DNA of 64,000 bases from Oxytricha trifallax (GCA_000711775.1 ARYC01017522.1:1-64000), one strand, 5' to 3'. Shown: positions 32,551 to 44,338, counted from the first letter of the stretch. A program made the numbers and translations. Notes: generated by a model from the sequence alone, not told the origin.

Positions 32551-35500
32551 ATGGAATCAACAATTTAGCAAAACGTTGTAAGCTTTAATGTCTCTAATTC
32601 ATTAGTTTAAATTTCTAATCTCTTTCAATAGTTAGATATCAATCTCTAAGATCAGTAGATTGATGTTGATGGCAATGAAGTAGTCTAACTTAATGATGTT
32701 TCAAATCAGTAACTATAGACTCCCTAATAAGATGTTATGGGAATGTCTGATGGAAAAAATGATTAAGACTTGGATTTGAATTTATAGGGATAGGTAACCT
32801 AAAATCAGAATGAGCAATTTGAGGCGAATTTCGAGGATAATCAATCAGTTTCTACTGCTCCACAAAGCGAAAATTCAGCTAAAACTCTTTAATCTATAGC
32901 AGCTTAGTAATATATAAAATACTAATCGAATTAATATGACAAATTTGTCTCATATTTAATAAAGAAAAAATTTCACTTCAGAACAGGTAAGATTTAGTAA
33001 TCTTTACTTAGTTTCACACTTTATTTACATATTTAAATATCTAAATACTAAGTCTTATAGTTATAAGGCAAAGTCTTTAAAGGTTACATCAAATTCAGAT
33101 AAATCAATGGGGAAGTAGTGGACCTAATTATATTGATTTTAAAGAATCCAGCTCCAGGTTAATTTCACCTTTAATTCCAAACTACTCAACTTGAGGAATT
33201 TTATAAACAATTCGAATTCATTGATGAGAAGGGCCATGTCTAATAAATATAATATGAAATGAAAAATATTAAAATACAAATTTTATAGGAAGTTGTTCTT
33301 TTTTTTAAAATAAGAATATAATTTTTATTAAAATTTCCAGTTTTAAAATACTAAATTTGCAATTTTTACCATGTCGTCAACCTATCAAAGTTAATTTAAA
33401 TTATTTAAATAAAATTCAAACTATATTTGTAAAATAATGTAAAAATTAGTGAAAACGAAAATCAAATATAAATCCAACTTAATTATTTTATCATCTTAGT
33501 AAGCTTGTCATCTCAGAACTCGAACATGGCGAGAATGTCGTTGATTAGATTGTCGCGGGTCTCCACGTACTCCTTTGAGTATTCCTTCTTTCTCAACTCA
33601 TCTGCCCTCTCGGCGATCACCTTCTTGTACAATTTGGCTAAGTCATCCACCTCTTCGCTGTTACACTGACTGATGAGGCTCTCCATCACCTTCGTGGGCA
33701 GGTGTGGGCACCTCTTGTACATCTTCTTCAAGTAGCTCATGATTGCGTCCTCGGATGTCTCAACGAAATACTTCATTTTCTCCTTGATCTCAAATATCCT
33801 TGACTGTGGGGAGGTCTTCCTGTACTTGGCGGGGTTTGCCTTCCTCATTGATTCTTCGATGTCGTCCTTGAAGTGCCTGATCTCGGAGCGCGAAGCTGCT
33901 GCCACTTGCCAGTGCCAGGCCATCATTGCCTCTTCCTCATGCATGACGGGTGCACTGGTGATCTTCATCACCTCGTTGATTCTTGGTAGCTCAGTGTACG
34001 AGGCGAGCTCAGAGCGGTAGTGATTAATCAGGTTTAATCTTTCATACGAGCTGAGGAGCTATTGAACGAGTTCAGACTCTTCCTTGGTAATGGTGGTCAT
34101 CTAGGCAACCTTGTTTTTCTTCTTCTTCCCATCACGGGCTCTCTGTCCTTTGATGTTGCAGACAGCCTTTGCCTCAATGTCCTTGCGACTGTCACTTCTC
34201 ATGCCGAGCTGCTGTTCACTGTGTGATAATATTGGCTTGGGTTCCATAGGCTCATTTGACGAGTTGCGATACAGGCTACTTCCCTCACGGTGAAGCTGCT
34301 TGCGATCGCACTTTCTTGCCATATTTCTCTTGCTCCTGCATGGTCTCTGGTTGTGTTCATTCTCAATGATGATGTACCCATCAAGAATCAACTCCCACTC
34401 TCTAGCGAATGCATTTAACTTTTTTAAGGAGGGTTATCTTTAACAAGAATACTAAGGCCAAGATACATAACACCTTCAAACCATTCATCTTCCAACTTGC
34501 TATCTTCTGTCACTGCGATTGGACCTTCTTCGGCACTGTCAAGGATGTACCACACACCTTGCCATTTTACAATGATGCCTGCGTGAAGTTCCTCAATTGT
34601 CTCCTCCTTTCCATCCTTTACCACTGTGCTTTAAGACATCATCTGGAAGAAGTAGCGAGTATGTTTATCTTCTGAGTTTAGGTAAGAGATAAGCCCTCCT
34701 TGCTTGCGAGCTTTCACACTTCTCAATACCTTTCCTGTGATAACTTCCACCATACGAGGACTGAGCCAGCTGTGCTGCGCTGGATCATAGATAAGGTGCT
34801 TGAGGTTCTTAAGGGAGTACCCATACTCCCACTGCATCTCGGGTCTCCTTTGCTTTGACATGTGAGTCCTCGAGAGATAGAGCTGTGTAAACTTGAAGGC
34901 TTGATCAAAGAGTGGCCCCCCCACCATCATATTGACTGCGTGAATGAGACAGGCGTTGCGTGACTGATCCTGCTTGCCAGGGTGCCAGAACCCTTCCTTG
35001 AACACATCTTGCCTGGGAAGTTGCTTAGTGCCTGAGTCATACAACGATATCTGGTCCATTGAGGTGGCCACCTCCTCAATCTTTCTTTCCATGAATTCCT
35101 CTCTGGTCTCAATCTTCATCTTCGAATAGTCAATATCTTCAAAAGCGTTGTAGCCGCAGTTCTCTGCCTACTCCCTCCAATTCTCAAAGTTCGTGTAGGT
35201 TATCTCATAGTCTTCGAGCTCTGCAAGAGGAATCTCTGAAGTATCAGTAGGATCACTATAGTCCTCAGTTAAGGTTTCGTCAGTGGACTCATTGGACGCC
35301 AATTTCTACATGATTTAAATGAGTGCTTGCACTTGCTCAAATGATAGCTTCGAAATGGCGGGGAGCACGAGTTTTGCAGGATCTGATTCTATGAAAGGAT
35401 CCCTTTCATTCACAATCACAGTTAGTACTTGAGGCACAATGGGCTGTCCAATGGCCTTGCTGCGACCCTTGTAGAATCTGTTCCATTGCACGGTCTTGAG

Positions 35501-38500
35501 TAGTTCAGGCTTGTTGGCATCGATGTAGTCTTCAACCATGTCGACAGCGATGCTTCCTTCACAATATTCAATTGGGATCCAGTCACGATCCTCATCTTTG
35601 CAGTTCTCCCAGCTCACGAGAACCTTGATCACTTCATCCTCCATCTTAGCACCGTGGGACGGCAGCAATGATGTAGAGCTGCTGCTTCTTCTTTCTCTTC
35701 AAGGTGAGCACATGCTTTCTGGGTTTCTTCTATTTCTTGGGTTGGGGTTTTGGTGCCATGTTTTTAAACTAATCAAATTTTTAATAAATGTGTGAAAATA
35801 ATATAATTAAGCCGTTAAATAGCTAAGTTTAATTATGCAATTGCGGTTTTTTTTTTTTTAATACTTACCTTAAGTTATTTTACATATGCATTTCTGATGA
35901 ACCAGTATTTCAAGGGAAATCAAGGGAAGATCTTTGACTGGGGGGCGTCGAGGGGCACCACGCGATTCTCCATGTTTGTCTCTACGGAAATGGGGTCCCC
36001 GACTTAGACAAGTGTCCTCAGGGGCCGAGATAAGTGAGCATCTTTAGTGGGGTTGACATGCTGTACCTAGACATATATGATTGAAAGTCCCAAAACCACC
36101 AATGCCCATCAGACATTCTGCATGCTGAGGTGATCCAGCGCAGCTACCAAGGCCACCAGGAAGCCCTGCCTGAGCCACTGCATAATGCGAGAAATCTTGG
36201 CCCCGAGGTGCTTGATGTATTCTGTCAGCTGCTTCTAAATAAGCTTAAGAGATGAGCAATTTACTTTGTGGAGACTGGGTACTAGCCTGGGTTGAGGTCT
36301 GTACTCTTTATCTATCGAAACACCTACTCTACAGGTGCCATTGCAAATTGATAAGGCCCCAGGAATAAAACGGGAACGCTTAAACGCTGCAGCATTGTAG
36401 TGGTGTTGGAGGCTCTGTGATAGGGCGCATTATCAAGCATGACAATGGTAGAACTGCGCCAGTTTGAGTCTTGGGTATCGAGGTGATCAATTAGCCCCTC
36501 AATAAAGTGAACAAACGTAGAGGAAGTAGTATAGCCATGAGATACGCTGAAGTACATATCGCCAGAACTTGTGGCAGCCGCCGTGACGGTCACTCTATTC
36601 ATACGTTTAGAAGAGGATCTCATCGTATGAACATTTGGGGGTGCCCACGAGTAAGTACGAGAGTCAGTGCATTGAATGATGGATTCGTCCACATTAATTA
36701 GCAACTTCCCATCGCACAAGGCATTGACAAATGCACGTGCCGCTAGCTGTCGCTGGAGCTTTGCCCCCATTTTATTATGATTGGGAGTCATAGGGTAGAC
36801 CTTGTGGTATGTGAGTCCTAAATCATTTTTCAGAAAGGCACATAGGCAGTGTCGAGATATGGTGATGCCTTTAAACCTTCGCAACTGCTGTTGAAGGTTC
36901 TTAATAGTGATCACAGTCGTAGTGTCAGCTATCACTCGCTTAATGAACAACTGAATGTCTTCAGGAATGGCTATCACATGCCTTCCCCTTTAAGGCAAGC
37001 TCCCATGATTTGCATTTCCTCCACTGTCGTGAAGCAATTGGAGCACACATTACTTGCTCACCCGCAAGGCCTGAGAGATTGCCTACGGCGTCATTTGGTG
37101 ATCTTTCATAAACCAAGCCAAGTTTCTCTTGCATTGATACTCTTATGCCATAAATGTTTGACGGTGCTGCTTCTACATTACTCAACGATTACGTGACCTG
37201 CAACATCCTAAGTTCGTTTGTGGAGGGTCTGTCATTTCATACTTGGTGAATGAATCTACCTACTATCCAACCATGCCCTCTTGCATGTCGTGGTATCGAT
37301 AGCTAATAAGACTGTCATCAGTAGGGGCTGACAAGAGGTCTGGAAAGGCAAAGGTTCGCGCTCTTTCAGCTAGAGCTTGTATCTCTTCCACAGAGAGTGC
37401 ACTGCCCAAAGCATGGTGTTTCAGTATAAGCACTTTGGCAAGAGCTTTTGGGTCACATGTATAGCACAAAAAGTCCTTAAAATTTGCTTCACATTCTTGT
37501 GCGCCCAAGCTATTCTCATGTAGGAGATCCTCTGGCGAATACACATTGACCTAAACGTCTTATTCTGTAGGTATCAGGTCATGAATTAGGGTGGTAGTGA
37601 TAAACTCCTAATCTTTCCTAGCCTTGGGGTTGGGGTTTTGTTGTGTACAATCAGTTTTTCACACCTTATCAGATTTCTCAGGCTTGGGTGTCTTCTTGTT
37701 TCTCTTCTTCGGGGCCATTTCTACCTATGACATGCTTGCATTGCTCTAGTGGATTTCGTTTGAGGGGTTGACCACCCGCTCAAGTGGCTAGTTCTCTTTT
37801 TCTATCTTCTTCATGTTTTTCCCCTAGTGGACTTTCATCTTTAAAACGAGGAATTATTAATTTATTAAATGGAATACCTAAAAGTGCTATTAGAGATTCC
37901 TTAACCTACAAGGCCTTTACTCATGATTCTCGAGTAAGTTCACAATTAGAATAACTAAATTTAATGTAGGGGTAGCCACAACTGAACTATTTGGACGTGC
38001 AGACCAAGCTTACCAGCAAGAGGGACATGCATCTATTTCTCACGCAGGACGGCGTGGCTCACTTGCCCAGCCTAAAGCAGGCCAACTCATACTTCCTCAG
38101 TTCTATCTTGAGGGGCGATAAGAATGTAAGATATTTGTCGAAGATCTCTCTATCATTTCTTTTGAGTAGTACATCAGAAGGGACCAGGTGAAAGTCTCTG
38201 CCATACCATATCTCGAGGGCCTCACGGTGGCCAGCATGCTAGAGATGGCAACATAGCATGAGGAGGTGCTCCAGTTCCTCCCAGACCCCCGCGACTGGAG
38301 GAAGTTAGACAGGCAATGGTTAGGGGATATACTCAACACAGTCATACCTGACTAGCTTAAGGAGCGAATTGATTTAGCTCTCCAGAAGAGGAGCGCTCGC
38401 CAAATTGAGCAACGACAGTTAAACGTTACAATGCGACCTGAATTCGCTGATGCTTTGGTGAGGTGCTTAAACGTTCCTTGTAAGTACATCCATGTTAAAT

Positions 38501-41500
38501 GACTTACTAATAGAGGGCAATGGTCGTGCGGTCTCGACGCTGAAGCAAACGTCCAAAAGGAGACGCACCCGCGAAGAGCTAGAGGAGACTAAGGATGAGG
38601 AGTTACTGCTACGCCAAGACAAGCACGACTACATGCTCCAAGTGAAGAGACTCAAGATGGACCATGCACAAATGCCACAGTAGCGACAGTTGCCGCGAAT
38701 GGCGGGCACCATGAGTGAAAACAGACAACCAATGCCGAACCAGGAGAGCCACCCATTGTAGTCGCAGAGTCTTAACAAGACACTCTTCAATATCTGATGC
38801 TGTCTCAAGTAAATCAGCGCATAAGTCCATTGTGGAGAGGCATCTCGATCAGGTTTGAGTATTGAGTTAAGCACAACCCAATCTTTAATTATGGGGGTTT
38901 TATTTGATTTATCTTTACTATGTTCATTATATCTCTAATCACAATCTCATACATGAATAAGCATACATGTTATAATGAAGGGAATAAATGAATCAGGAAG
39001 AACTCACTATATATGAAGATAATAGCAGCATCAATAGCTGAATAGTTGAGAAAGGATATTAAGCAAGAGTTGTTATTAAAGTTAGAAAGGCTTAAACAGG
39101 GAAGCTTATCTTCCTTTTTATGGATAAGGTGTAAGAAATTACGCACATCAAGTTGCGGGATAGTTTCTGTAATAATAGCATGTTGATGTTTAAACATAGG
39201 GAGAAAGAACTGATCTACTCACATAGAGGTAATGAGTGAATTCAATCTATCATAATCACTGCTCCTGTAGTTCTTGAGACAGTTCCACCTCTATCACTGC
39301 TTCACCATGTTCATCGTTCGCAACTGTAGGCGAGCCCATTGCAATTCCTGCGACTTCCGTTCCTACAATTCCCTCTATGCTAGTGCCTTCTCCTTCCTCT
39401 ATTCCATTCATGCTGACATGAGTATGTGCATCCTGGTCTTCGAGTTGGGGTGTGAGAGGAATTTTATCTCCCCTCTCTCTCATTAGCTTTAGCACTTCTG
39501 CTCTTCATGCGCTGTCTTCCGAGACAGTTTGCCTGCAGGTAACCTGGAATAAGTAATCTCAAGACTTTTGTCATACTCCACATGACGGCAGTCGGCGTGC
39601 TCCAAGAGGAACGCTCGTGAAGAGAGAACCTACGATACGTTACATTGTCCGAAAAGCATTATGTATTTGGGGTCGAGGGCTTTCGATTCAAGCTAAATCA
39701 TTTCATAAATAGCTTTAGGGACTTCCCCAATCCACTCTGCTGCCGCCCTTATGGTACTAGGCATTATCTGGCTACCACGCAGTACATACCCATAGCTGTG
39801 GTCAAGCTGTTAAAGCACCTCCATGTAAGCGAGTTGCCTCGCGTTAATTGCCCATCCCTTGTCAATGACTTTCACAAGCCTCATCTTGATAGCTTGGTCG
39901 CTATTCTTCTTTTACATGGCAAGTGAGTGCGAAGCGTTCTTGGTAATCATCTCGAGACATAAGAGTTGTGCGAGATTGGGCTCGAATTACTCGACCAATG
40001 CACAATTTGCGATGCGCTACACAATATGTACACAAGAGCTGATGGTCATCTGAAGGTCGTTCAACTAGCCTACAAGAAAGGCCACGTTGTGTCGCCTAGC
40101 CAGAGCTCTGCTCTACACATTCTGGGGCATGGTGATTAGTTACTCCTTCCTTGAGATAGTGCTCTTTGAAAGGGGGTCGAGGACTGCTTCAATGCAAATA
40201 GCCTCGCACTCGAGCGCATCCACGTCTTCAGTCAGCAACTACTGATTGGCGTCTTGCTTCTTTGACTTAAGTATGGATCTCCAATCGGCCACTAGTGAGG
40301 TGATAATTTATCTTAGGTCACGTCGCCACTGGTTGTGCCCTTCAATCCACTCACTGCTATTCTTGAGGGACCTCATCAGACAGGTGATCTCCTTGCGCAG
40401 GCAGTTCGTGGTGATCACATTGCTCACAATATGTTGCTAGTGCAATAGAGTGCCAGCACGTACTATAAGGGGGGCTGAGTGACACAGATTATCGTGCTTA
40501 TCTTCGAAACTACCCTTTACCATACAAGCATTAGTCTTCTTGTCTTGAGTCTCCACACAATCCATTTCCATCAGCTCGACACCTTTCATTGGGGAGTCAG
40601 TTTAAGTGGGTTAGGGATTGGTGCGTGAAAGAGGAACATTTGCTTGAGGAAGATTATCACCTGTCTCACATTATACAGACTCTATAGCTGAATATAGTTT
40701 GGTGCTCTGAGGCACAGTAGAAGGAACCCAATCTCTCCTAAGAAGGCATTACTACAAGTCTCTTAAACCTATCAAGCGGCTGCGGTGCACGAGCCGCAGG
40801 GTCCTTTTAGAGTATGTGTTCGTTTTGAGCGTGTCAGTGAAAGCCTCAGCCATGGTTTTGGCCGTCCCATCGTTCTCGTTTCGCTGCATTTTGTTGAGTA
40901 TCTTTTAAAGGCGCTGTAGGGCTTTATCTTTGAATGCCTCGTTCCCCTGGGTTAAATGGCAGGCCACAGTGTGCCTGTAGAAGCTCTTTTTCTGGAATGG
41001 CCTGGTACTAAGAAATCGTCGACGGCACTCGAAAGAATGGAGAACATCACTAGGATGGAGGTGCTCTTTGCATTACCTGGACTCTCTGATCAGCCGCATT
41101 ACCAGGGTTAGTTATCTCTTGATTGCTTGCTGCTCTTGTTGCTCAGCTAGAGAGATGTCTTTTAGAATGTCTTTCACAATGGTTTGGAACTCTTGCTGTA
41201 GAGGGGAAGGTCATACATAGAGCGCCAGTAGCTTAGCGTCCCATCTCTATGACTTTTGACTGTTGAGTATTCTTAACTTTTTTTAATACTTAGCTCTCAG
41301 TAGTTGATCATCTATTAATTATTTTTTACTTTTTGATATTATTTCGGGTTTTCTAACGTCTCTCTATTCATACTGTAAGTCACCACCCTATGAAGATACA
41401 CCCTCTAACGGATCGGCACATTCGTTGAAGGGCACCACTGAGGGCGAGTGACCAGTTTGGGTGAACTCTAATTGCGATGATGTGAACAGGTGTTGACCAA

Positions 41501-42083
41501 TCGTGGATATCTGTTGCTGCTTGTTGACCATGTACTAGATAGGGCCCCCACCTCTTGCCTTGGGCGCGTCCTATGTAGTAAGTGATTAGTACTAGACATC
41601 TTCCTTAATCTTCATGTCTTTAATGGCCTCCTCCCTCTTCTTGCTGGGAGTCCTGCACGCGAATGTCAGCCGCCTCCTGGCCAGGTGGCACTCCACGACC
41701 TGCTGGATGCGGTCCCGGTGGCAGTAGATGGTGTGGGGGTCGTAGAGGGTCGACATTAGGCCTAAGATGCTCTTCAAGTTGTGGTCTTCATGTCTAATGT
41801 TCTCCAGCAAGCATGTCAACTTGGGGGCCAGCCCCTGCCAGGCCATTAATGGCTCCTGCTACTGGTCAACTCTCCACCCCGGGGGCAGCACGTAGGGCGA
41901 CAGCTACACCGAGGGCGAGTCTACGTATTGCTAGTGGTCGTCCATTGGGCGTGAGTAGGAGTCTTCCATGGAGTATAGCTAGAGATAGAGTTAGGAATAA
42001 AACTTAAAAATGATTAATGTTATTAATTTTTCTTAAATACTCACTTTAAAAATTTGGTTGCTTTCTGTTTTGTGATAGAAGCC

Positions 42084-42120
<37 letters not shown>

Positions 42121-42479
42121 CTAGTGATTAAAACGAAAAGCAACCAAATTCCTATAATAATTAATCAATGATTTGAATTTGAATTAACTTTTTCAAAAAC
42201 TCCTATTTGAATTAAATTTACTCTTTTATTTAAAAAAAAGTTAGATCAAATGGTTTAAAACTAGGAATTGAATGAAGATAATGTCAGAACTTTATTGAAC
42301 AAGCTCAGAAGACACATGTTAAAATACCTTATCTAAAACTTGAACAAATAGTAAAAATCAATATATTATTCGATTGAATGAAAATTGTAATTTATTAAAC
42401 TGTAATTTTTTTTGTATTTTATTAAAAATAGGATGATAATTAGGCTAGCATTGAAGACTTTAAGGAATCAGACGACTGA
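32551..42479 (+). CDS. Gene D1: unknown protein, interrupted by the GC-rich block
   Basis: Starts at ATG 32551 (MESTIQQNVVSFNVSNS), Gln/Asn/Asp-rich N-terminus to YLIKKKFHFRTG, then an AT-rich gap with GTAAG...AAG borders (about 32987-33069), then KVFKGYIKFRQINGEVVDL and NPAPGQFHLQF.TTQLEEFYK to about 33240. The C-terminus is found only beyond the GC-rich block, at 42243-42350 (LDQMVQNQELNEDNVRTLLN) and 42430-42479 (ASIEDFKESDD, TGA). The order matches D2 (52241-53605), where the same parts are separated only by short gaps. No family recognised. Confidence 0.65.
33513..34322 (-). CDS. Unknown basic/helical protein of the GC-rich block
   Basis: Open in ciliate code from MARKCDRKQLHREGSS to LAMFEF and TGA 33513-33515; the frame is also open upstream, overlapping the end of the protease-like gene, so the true start is uncertain. 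A basic stretch (RDGKKKKNKVA) is followed by a helical, charged C-terminal half (KYFVETSEDAIMSYLKKMY, CPHLPTKVMESLISQC). It may be a separate gene or a continuation of the upstream one. No family recognised. Confidence 0.55.
34388..35644 (-). CDS. Chromodomain-like / cysteine-protease-like protein
   Basis: About 418 aa. The N-terminus has a chromodomain-like pattern (VLVSWENCKDEDRDWIPIEY); similar upstream residues in another frame (LYIIAAVPRC, about 35660-35690) suggest the domain begins earlier. An acidic linker follows. At about residues 215-235 comes KQDQSRNACLIHAVNMMVG, and about 130 residues later EELHAGIIVKWQGVWYILDS. The order Gln, Cys, then His and Asp is that of papain-fold peptidases such as Josephin or OTU proteins, and not of adenovirus/Ulp1-type proteases. 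Activity is inference. Chromodomains in mobile elements often guide integration to chromatin. Confidence 0.6.
35920..36260 (-). CDS. Small membrane-like frame next to the transposase
   Basis: A frame overlapping the transposase 3' end, with KQLTEYIKHLGAKISRIMQ and two hydrophobic stretches (GFLVALVAALDHL and WALVVLGLSIIYV), ending RVVPLDAPQSKIFP. Start undefined and the frame is interrupted once. It could be a small membrane protein of the element or a fortuitous frame. Confidence 0.35.
36225..37178 (-). CDS. Tc1/mariner/IS630-type D34E transposase
   Basis: 317 aa, fully open in ciliate code; the ATG at 37178 follows directly on the stop of the upstream gene. A first helix-turn-helix (TPQAISQALRVSKQCVLQLL) and a second (TIKNLQQQLRRFKGITISRH) form the usual bipartite DNA-binding part. 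Catalytic triad: Asp in LLINVDESIIQC, Asp in STIVMLDNAPYHRA, Glu in PYQFAMAPVEQVFRQIK; exactly 34 residues lie between the second Asp and the Glu, the classic D34E spacing. Unlike TBE transposases in every motif. The best evidence that the block is a transposon; possibly still functional. Confidence 0.85.
37182..37838 (-). CDS. Basic, possibly chromodomain-related protein of the GC-rich block
   Basis: From ATG 37838 (MKVHQGKNMKKIEKENQPLE) through a basic stretch MAPKKRNKKTPKPEKSDK, similar in style to MAPKPQPKKQKK ahead of the chromodomain-like gene. The second part reads KDQEFITTTLIHDLIP, CEANFKDFLCYTCDPKAL and LSVEEIQALAERARTF, and ends 3 nt before the transposase ATG. The frame is broken once in the middle, or a short intron lies there. 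The spacing suggests co-transcription with the transposase. Function unknown. Confidence 0.5.
37925..38797 (+). CDS. Unknown protein on the opposite strand of the GC-rich block
   Basis: Open frame from about 37925 (no clear ATG) with ELFGRADQAYQQEGHASISH, YLEGLTVASMLEMATQHEE, DPRDWRKLDRQWLGDILNTV and RPEFADALVRCLNVP, then a typical intron at 38480-38513 (GTAAGT ... TTACTAATAG, 34 nt), then a basic stretch KQTSKRRRTREELEE and a Gln/Met-rich end, TGA 38795-38797. Transcribed divergently from the 37182-37838 gene. No family recognised. The first exon is probably upstream and not identified. Confidence 0.5.
39253..39495 (-). CDS. Acidic C-terminal-like frame overlapping the large gene
   Basis: About 80 residues: MRERGDKIPLTPQLEDQDAH, then an acidic, Gly/Glu-rich tail ending in a Gln/Glu-rich stretch (SQELQEQ). 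It overlaps the last codons of the 39480-41969 frame. Either a small separate gene or the real C-terminus of that protein in a shifted frame; I cannot decide. Confidence 0.4.
39480..41969 (-). CDS. Large unknown protein of the GC-rich block (~829 codons)
   Basis: Starts MEDSYSRPMDDHQQYVDSPS. Open in one frame over 2.49 kb with a single interruption. Parts: Pro/Gln-rich N-terminus; DPHTIYCHRDRIQQVVECHL; a charged middle (SKSKKQLIDDQLLRAKYQKK, QQEFQTIVKDILKDISLAEQ); RRRFLSTRPFQKKSFYRHTV; a helical C-terminal half (HQQHIVSNVITTNCLRKEIT, NLAQLLCLEMITKNASHSLA, QLAYMEVLQQLDHSYGYVLR). No signal peptide or recognised domain. Its size and position at the far end suggest a structural or DNA-associated protein of the element, but that is speculation. 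Confidence 0.6.
42048..42160. repeat. Inverted repeat around an (AT)n run
   Basis: AATTTGGTTGCTTTC at about 42053 and GAAAAGCAACCAAATT at about 42136 form inverted arms around TATATATA... at 42090-42115. It lies just right of the GC-rich block, in the D1 gap, so it may mark the right end of that block or be an independent small element. Confidence 0.5.
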
Positions 42480-42484
42480 TTGTG

Positions 42485-44330
42485 TGAAATTCGCTTGAAA
42501 AGTATTAATTTCTAATATAATCAATTATTGTCAAGATGTGAACTATTCTTATTCCTTAACAAATTTAACGTTTCATTTGTCTGCACAATTTCCTTAAGTT
42601 TTAATTCGTAAAACCTCTTTTCTTACTATTTTTCTATTTATATCTATTTCATCGTATTGCTTTACATTACTATAAAGTACTTCTAAAATTTTGATTGTAG
42701 TAGTTCTAATATTCCAAAAATTTATTTAAAACATCCTTGCATATGCCTAAGAAAAAATTAAATTAATCTATTAATTTTAGAATTTAGACTTTTTGCTCTT
42801 TAAAATTTGTTGCTTTGTTGATTTTTTAAGCTTCGTTATTTCTCTATAAATATTCCGTTCTGAAATGCTATCAATAGAATATGCAAAAAGAATTCGGATT
42901 ATAGGTAAATCTTTCTCATGATTAATGAATTAAATTAATTATTAAAGGGAATATAAATGGATAATTAAATAAGCAATAAATGACAAAATTATATTTTATA
43001 TTATATTTCTTAAAGATAAGTTCTTAGGTTTATATAGAAAATCTTTTCAGCAGACTAAATTTTATTTGGGTACTTTTTATGGAAAATAATACTTATTAAT
43101 CTTTCAGTAAAACTATTGTTTTTAACTTTTTTTAAAAATATATAAAGATTAATGTAGTCTTGATATCAATATTTGACTTATATCTTTGAATTTTATGCAA
43201 AGAAAAGATAATTTCCATAAAATTCATTGTTTATTTCAAGGTTTATTTCCAGTATAATGTCTTTTCTAATCCTCTTCTAATATTAATCGATTTGAGTATA
43301 TATTATTTCAATAGTCAATTCCTCTTTCAGCTAATCCACAAATTATCATTGAATGATATATCTCTAAAAATTCAATAGTAAATCTATCTGTCAATAATTT
43401 CTGGTTTTCATAAAAGTCCCAGAATTAACTTCCGTACAACATTAAATATTAAAAAATAATCATAGAATGATTGAAATACTCTCTCAACTAAACTAATTTT
43501 GTAAACTATTTAGAAGTCAATATGTTTGTCAGTCACTAGGATAAGGCGCTTAGTATTAAAATGATAGCAAAGTTTAATAAATATAGTATTGATCAATTTC
43601 AATAAACTTAATTTTAGAGTTTCAGAGTTTATTTAAAATAAATCTACTTAATATGTTAAATTAATTGAAATATTTGATCCATTAATAGTAATTTTTAAAA
43701 ATTCAAAAAAATTAAAATTAATAGGAGTAATTATTTGTAAAAACGGAAAAAAGTTTAATATGTCAATATATAAAGAAAATTTTGTATAATAATATGAAAT
43801 TGAATTTATCTATTTTTTATATTTTTTTAGTTGGTAATAAATATTGTTTTATGAGATTGAGAGAGAAAAAAATTATTTTTATGAGGAGATTTTAAAAAAT
43901 AAACTCTGAAATTTTTGTGACATGATTTTAAAATTGGTAAACTGTAAAAATTTACATTATTTAAATTCATATTATAATCACTACAGACAATTTTTCAAAT
44001 CATCATTGAATGCTTTAATAAAATAAAAAAATAAACAATCTATAAATCCATTAAAATATAAAGAATTTAATTAAAAAATGCACAGCAGCAAAAAATAACA
44101 TAAAATTTAGTTCTTTATTTACAATTTTTTTAATTATAAATAATCAAATTTCTTAAATTTAAACTAAATTGGAACTTGTTATTATAAAATATTGTATTCA
44201 AGTTTATAAAAGTGAGAATATTTATTGAAATGTTAGATCAATAATTTATTATTTAGCAAATATGTTTAAATTCATTCATGATATTAAGTATAAACACATA
44301 TATGAGTGATAGTATTATTTAAATATTATA
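42485..44330. other. AT-rich intergenic region
   Basis: Between the D1 stop and the EBP2 start, both on plus. It should hold the D1 3' end and the EBP2 promoter. No gene or bounded repeat recognised. Confidence 0.45.
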
Positions 44331-44338
44331 GTTTAATA

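Larger units (their letters stand above)
33500..42120. mobile_element. Large multigene transposon-like block inside D1
   Basis: About 8.5 kb, clearly richer in GC than everything around, with at least seven reading frames that use TAA/TAG as Gln: five or six on minus, one on plus. One is a Tc1/mariner/IS630-type D34E transposase unrelated in detail to TBE. Another joins a chromodomain-like N-terminus to a Cys...His protease-like domain. No capsid, DNA polymerase or packaging ATPase was recognised, so a viral or Polinton link is not supported. Ends are not defined: no clear terminal inverted repeats were found. It looks mostly whole with about three or four breaks in its frames, so fairly young or still partly selected. 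Confidence 0.65.

Noticed and set aside
38609-38874. Overlapping minus-strand ORFs in the GC-rich block
   Set aside because: The plus frame is longer, continues across a typical intron and has a protein-like composition; the minus frames are GC-driven shadows.
42090-42115. (AT)n run as a meaningful microsatellite feature on its own
   Set aside because: Simple AT repeats are frequent here; only its position inside an inverted repeat is notable.
33500-42120. Polinton/Maverick or viral origin of the GC-rich block
   Set aside because: No DNA polymerase B, retroviral-type integrase, packaging ATPase, capsid or Ulp1-order protease was recognised; the transposase is D34E Tc1/mariner type.
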